A stretch of DNA of 64,000 nt from Pratylenchus scribneri. Its lineage: Eukaryota > Nematoda > Chromadorea > Rhabditida > Pratylenchidae. The stretch spans positions 558,001-622,000 of the forward strand of contig JAQSEB010000085.1 of the NCBI GenBank assembly GCA_030063045.1, given 5' to 3'. Both the position numbers and the translations under genes were made by a program. The notes under the pieces are model-generated. The model searched no databases and was not told the DNA's origin. It saw only the letters and a list, made by a program, of their open reading frames with translations. Shown here piece by piece: positions 60,507-64,000 of this stretch; within the stretch, counting starts at the first letter, position 1; each line of letters begins with the position of its first letter.

Positions 60507-61075
60507 AAGCAGTCCTTGGCTCCCTTCCTTCGCATTCTCTCTCGCCGGGTATGAATTATAAATTTAAATTTTTTTAAACAAATGTTTCCATTTCAGAACG
60601 TCAATGGAACATCCAAGCAATGCACTGCACCTGAGACAATTGGGACGCCAACTGGTTTCTGGTTCAACGCAAAACCATTGGTCGACACTTGGGCAAGGAA
60701 CGAGGCGTTGAATACATCTTTCAAACTTCTCCTCCTCTTCTTTGGTGGTTTCGTCGGCACAGAATGGGTAGGTTTATCGTTTTCGATAGATTAATCTAAA
60801 TATATTAAAATTAAATTAGTAAAAACTAAGCTGAAAATGCTAAAAATTATTTAAGATTAAAACATCAAATTCACGATTCTTTCAAAATCCTTTTTTTAAT
60901 TTTGTAAAAATTGCAGTGGATGGACAAGAGAAATACCGAGGAAATCCGCAAATTGCGTGAGGAAATCGTGGCCAGATCGACGGTCAAGCAGCCATTGGGA
61001 GAACCACCGAAGGGTGAGGACGCAAAGGATGACGAGAAGAAGACAAATGGGCGCTGGCGCCTGTGGAAAGCATGA
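60507..61075 (+). CDS. Small single-pass membrane protein, possibly mitochondrial (5' end missing)
   Basis: Three exons, 60507-60548, 60597-60767 and 60917-61075, give 123 residues in one frame with good TTTTAG, TTTCAG and TTGCAG acceptors. The first visible residues (KQSLAPFLRILSRR) resemble a mitochondrial presequence. A hydrophobic stretch (FKLLLLFFGGFVG) follows, then a charged tail (WMDKRNTEEIRKLREEIVAR) ending in RWRLWKA. The layout fits a small inner-membrane protein, but I do not recognise the family. No ATG joins exon 1 in phase; a candidate upstream ATG at about 59970 gives the wrong frame. The MIC19-like gene begins 306 bp downstream on the same strand. Confidence 0.6.
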
Positions 61076-61381
61076 GAAGAAAGGAAGGAAAGTGGCCATT
61101 GGAAAGGCGGGATTATAGGAACAAAAATTGACCAACAAATTGACATCATTTTTGTTAACATCAAATATTTCCATCCCCACCCAACTCCTTTTCTCAGTGA
61201 CCTTCACAAAATTTATATGCATCTCAAAATTTAATCACAAAATTTTATTGAATAAACATTTTTAATCAATTATGTTTTTTTTCTATTAATTGGAAGAAAT
61301 TTTCCTATCGATATTTTACTAAATTGCTTTTATACATTTAAATTATCTCAAATAAGCCAGGAAATTATATCAATAAGAATT

Positions 61382-62650
61382 ATGGGCGCAGAACAAAGCA
61401 ACAGACATGAGCGACCACGCAAAACCAGGCAACCGGGCCAAGCAACAGTCGAAATCAATCGGACGGACCCGGATTTGCAAGAAGCATTGGAGGCCTATGC
61501 CAACGTTGGCATGGATCCGGCCATCATTGAGCGCATCATTCAAGACCAGGAACGGGAATTGGCAAATCAACAAATTTCCACTCCTCCACTGAAAAATGTT
61601 GACACCCAAAAGAAGAAAAGCAAAGAAAAGAAGAAGAAAGAAATTCAACAGGAACAAAGCGACGAAGTGAATAATCAACAACAATTGGACACCAAAATTC
61701 GACAACCACAACCGGAAAGGGAGGTTAATCAAAAACAACAACAACAATATGGCGAAGAGCAATTGCGCGAGAAGAGTCGACAATTCAATGAGACCGCCGA
61801 ACGGGTTGAGCGCATCTTTCTCAGCAAACATCAGCCGAATGCATGTGTGGAAAATGAGCAGGTTTCGTCAATTATAATTTAGAAAAAATGGAAAGAAAAC
61901 CATCCCATTTGATTCGGGTTTAAAAGAAGCTTTACCCAAAAAATTTTCCGAAAATTTCGACCTGAAGAGGAAGACCTTAACTTTTGGGAAATTTGGGTCG
62001 TATGTTCTTCGACCCCGTTCAGGAAAGAAAAGGAAATGTGCAAGTAAATTGTAAAAACCATCCGCTAACTATTAGGGTTTATAAAAAAGATTTTAACAGA
62101 AAATTTCCGAAAATTTCGACCCTGAAGAAGAAGCTTATCTTCCACAAAATTTAGGAGGTCTCGGTTTCGAACCCTTTCAAGGTTTAGGAAGAAAATGTCT
62201 AGGTGAAATTGTGAAAAACCATCCCGCTGGTTAGAGGATGGGTTTAAAAACTTATATCCAAAAAAATTTTCTAAAAATTTCGACCTGAAGAGCAGACCGG
62301 GACCTTAACTTTTGCAAAATTTGGGTCTAGAATTCAAATCCGCTCTGGCGGAAGTTAATTTTTCCGGGCTTGGTTTATTTATTTTTTATTCAAAAACCAC
62401 CAGAAACGACGCATGAACCGTCAATCAAAAATTTACAAGAAATTTATAGGTTCTAAAATCCTGAATAAATAATCCAAATTCCAAACCACAAAATGAGCAA
62501 ATATTAAAATTCTCTTTCAATTTTTAGGCAATCATTGAATGCCTGGCCAAGAATCCAACCAAAGTGCTGCTTTGCCAACATCTCCAACAACCCTACAGCG
62601 AATGCATTCAACGGGCCAAGCAAAAACTCATCCAGGAGACCGTCAAATAG
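61382..62650 (+). CDS. chch-3: MICOS subunit MIC19 (CHCHD3/CHCHD6-like)
   Basis: Two exons, 61382-61861 and 62528-62650, give 200 residues. It starts MGAEQS, a plausible N-myristoylation site (Gly2, Ser6), as in MIC19. The central region is a charged Gln/Glu/Lys coiled coil (KKKSKEKKKKEIQQEQ). The C terminus is a twin CX9C CHCH domain: Cys155/Cys165 and Cys176/Cys186, each pair separated by nine residues and the first pair split by the intron. This combination identifies the MIC19 family, which sits in the intermembrane space and links MIC60 to the SAM complex to build cristae junctions. Length is close to the usual 200-230. The symbol is the C. elegans name as I recall it; orthology is inferred from architecture. 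Confidence 0.85.
61900..62360 (+). repeat. Degenerate tandem repeat, about 165 bp, three copies
   Basis: The phrases AAAATTTCGACC-TGAAGA, ACCATCCC/ACCATCCG and GGGTTTAAAA recur near 61.95, 62.11 and 62.28 kb. In the intron of the MIC19-like gene. Confidence 0.75.
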
Positions 62651-62888
62651 AGTAGTCAAATCCAATTCAATGCACAAATTATATGTGGAATTTGGAGGAT
62701 AAATAGAATTGAAATTTTTTTTTGTTTAGATTTTAGAGCATATTTTTGTCTCTTTTTTTTTGTTTGTTTTTGCTCATTTTTTTTGGATAAAATTTTGACA
62801 TTTTCCATTTTTTAAATCGATTATTTTCTTTCTGATGATAATAAAAAATATTTAAATAATATTTTATTAATTTTTAATTAGCATCCAC

Positions 62889-63060
62889 CCGGCGTTTTTT
62901 TGGGCATTTTTTATGAGCCCGGAACCAGGCACATTTTAAAAAACAACCGGGCCCGGAAGACCCAGTAATTTTTCTTTCGTAATTTTCCGAAAACTGGCAC
63001 TTTTTTGCTGGGCCCGGATAATTTTTTTCTGAAAAAACCCGGAACCCGGGCCCAGAAATT
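62889..63060. repeat. Degenerate GCCCGG-rich repeat
   Basis: Short blocks of GCCCGGAA, GGGCCCGG and ACCCGG in both orientations, separated by T runs. Probably a decayed repeat between two genes. Confidence 0.5.
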
Positions 63061-63111
63061 TTGAAAAAACCGACTCTATTTTTAATTCAATTTATAGAAT
63101 GCGGCTGGAAA

Positions 63112-64000
63112 ATGGCCGTAACCTTTTCATTTTTACTGCCAATTTTGTTCTCCATAAATTTACTATTGCTTTTCTACTACATTTGGACCGCAAATAAATC
63201 AAATGAGGAGGCAAATTTGTGGACAGGAACAATTCCAGCAGTCAAAAATGATGAAAATTTGTTTGAAAAACGTCCAAAAATTGCGGCGAAATGTTCAGTC
63301 TCAAAATGCCTGGACCAAAGGAAATGTTTACTCCATCCATTGGGCCAAATCTCCATTTATGTCCAACCAATGATTGGACGCATTTTGGACCAGGTTTCTA
63401 ACTTAAATTTAATGAAAAAGTTCCTTAAAAATTGGTTTGAATTGAAGACAAAATTTTAAAGTGAAAATTTTCAATTAATTTTAACAAATGTATTTTCCAT
63501 TTTATGACCTTTGTTTAGGTTGAATTCATTAAAAAGAAAGAATTGGTCGATTTGATTAAAAAATCGAAAAAAAAATTGTGCCAAACAAATGGAAAAATAG
63601 GCCAAAATGGCTAATTTTTCGTTTTAAAATAGTCAAATCTGTTTTGGCTAATTTCAATTTTGATTAATTCAATTTGATACCGAAATTGTTAAATAAAAAG
63701 AGCTTAACCGAATGATTTTAAAATTTTTATTAAATAGCTTAAAACATTGCTGTTGAGATATTGGCCAAATGCGCAAGATTCAGATCTCTGAAACTGATTA
63801 ATTTTCTAATTAGGAATTAAAAAAACAAAATTTTTCCAATAAATTAATAAATTTCTCTAATTGTTCAGGACGGCAATTTCATCAATTGCGGCTCATCAAT
63901 TTCCACTGAATTTTTGACAATCCGTCAACATTTCCTCCACAGCCAATTCAATGAGCCAAATCCAAAGATGGCTTGCATCATTTTACCTGGGTTGGACACA
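63112..64000 (+). CDS. Exostosin-family glycosyltransferase, N-terminal part
   Basis: Exon 1 (63112-63393) and exon 2 (63869 to the window end) give 138 residues in frame. A TM anchor (FLLPILFSINLLLLFYYIW, residues 4-24) lies right after the start, so this is a type II Golgi/ER protein. It is followed by CSVSKCLDQRKC and ISIYVQPM, then EFLTIRQHFLHSQ and ACIILPGLDT. The order Cys-rich motif, K/SxYVYxx strand, xxxF-S-ACxxxPxxDT is the N-terminal exostosin pattern (EXT1/EXT2, heparan sulfate polymerase); the Cys block looks nearer to EXT2, but the catalytic region is outside the window. A TTTATAG acceptor lies just upstream of the ATG, consistent with trans-splicing. Confidence 0.75.

Overview
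This window looks like nuclear DNA of a nematode, most likely a clade IV plant parasite (tylenchid, possibly a cyst nematode). The DNA is AT-rich. Genes have many exons with short exons and TTT(C/T)AG-like acceptors, and an unusual share of introns start with GC (five of about 45 modelled). It carries a nematode-type 5S rRNA gene, an FLP-21-type neuropeptide gene and a UNC-42-like paired-class homeobox gene. The species call is inference. All gene models were built by reading splice phases by eye. The nine complete models join in frame from ATG to stop.

Layout. 1.6-3.4 kb (-): small WAP four-disulfide-core protein. 4.3-6.9 kb (+): secreted Cys-rich protein with a complete 5S rRNA gene inside intron 3. 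8.9-14.5 kb (+): second secreted Cys-rich protein, 7 exons, introns packed with repeats. 16.3-18.1 kb (+): third predicted secreted protein. 18.4-26.2 kb (-): Q50 paired-like homeobox gene, convergent with the previous one. 29.4-30.3 kb: cluster of miRNA-like hairpins with no protein gene. 31.1-32.3 kb (-): flp-21 neuropeptide precursor. 33.6-34.7 kb: foldback element. 37.5-44.5 kb (-): polytopic membrane protein with about eight membrane segments. 45.7-54.9+ kb (-): type II membrane protein with a C-terminal HtrL/YibB-like domain, 5' end not found. 57.2-58.1 kb (-): unresolved coding-like block. 60.5-64.0 kb (+): three head-to-tail genes (possible mitochondrial membrane protein, MIC19/CHCHD3-like MICOS subunit, exostosin-family glycosyltransferase cut by the window end), compatible with an operon but not shown to be one.

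Repeats fill introns and spacers. Family A is about 300 bp with very long terminal inverted repeats (about 18 copies, some half-length). Family B is marked by an inverted pair of the motif AGCAGACTTTTGGCTAT. A 32-bp minisatellite forms five separate arrays in both orientations, the largest about 1.85 kb. There are also a foldback element and several local tandem duplications.

The most interesting points are the hairpin cluster, a homeodomain exon that lacks an AG acceptor although the frame is intact, the intronic 5S gene, the GC-AG introns, the five-locus minisatellite, and the internally two-fold membrane protein.
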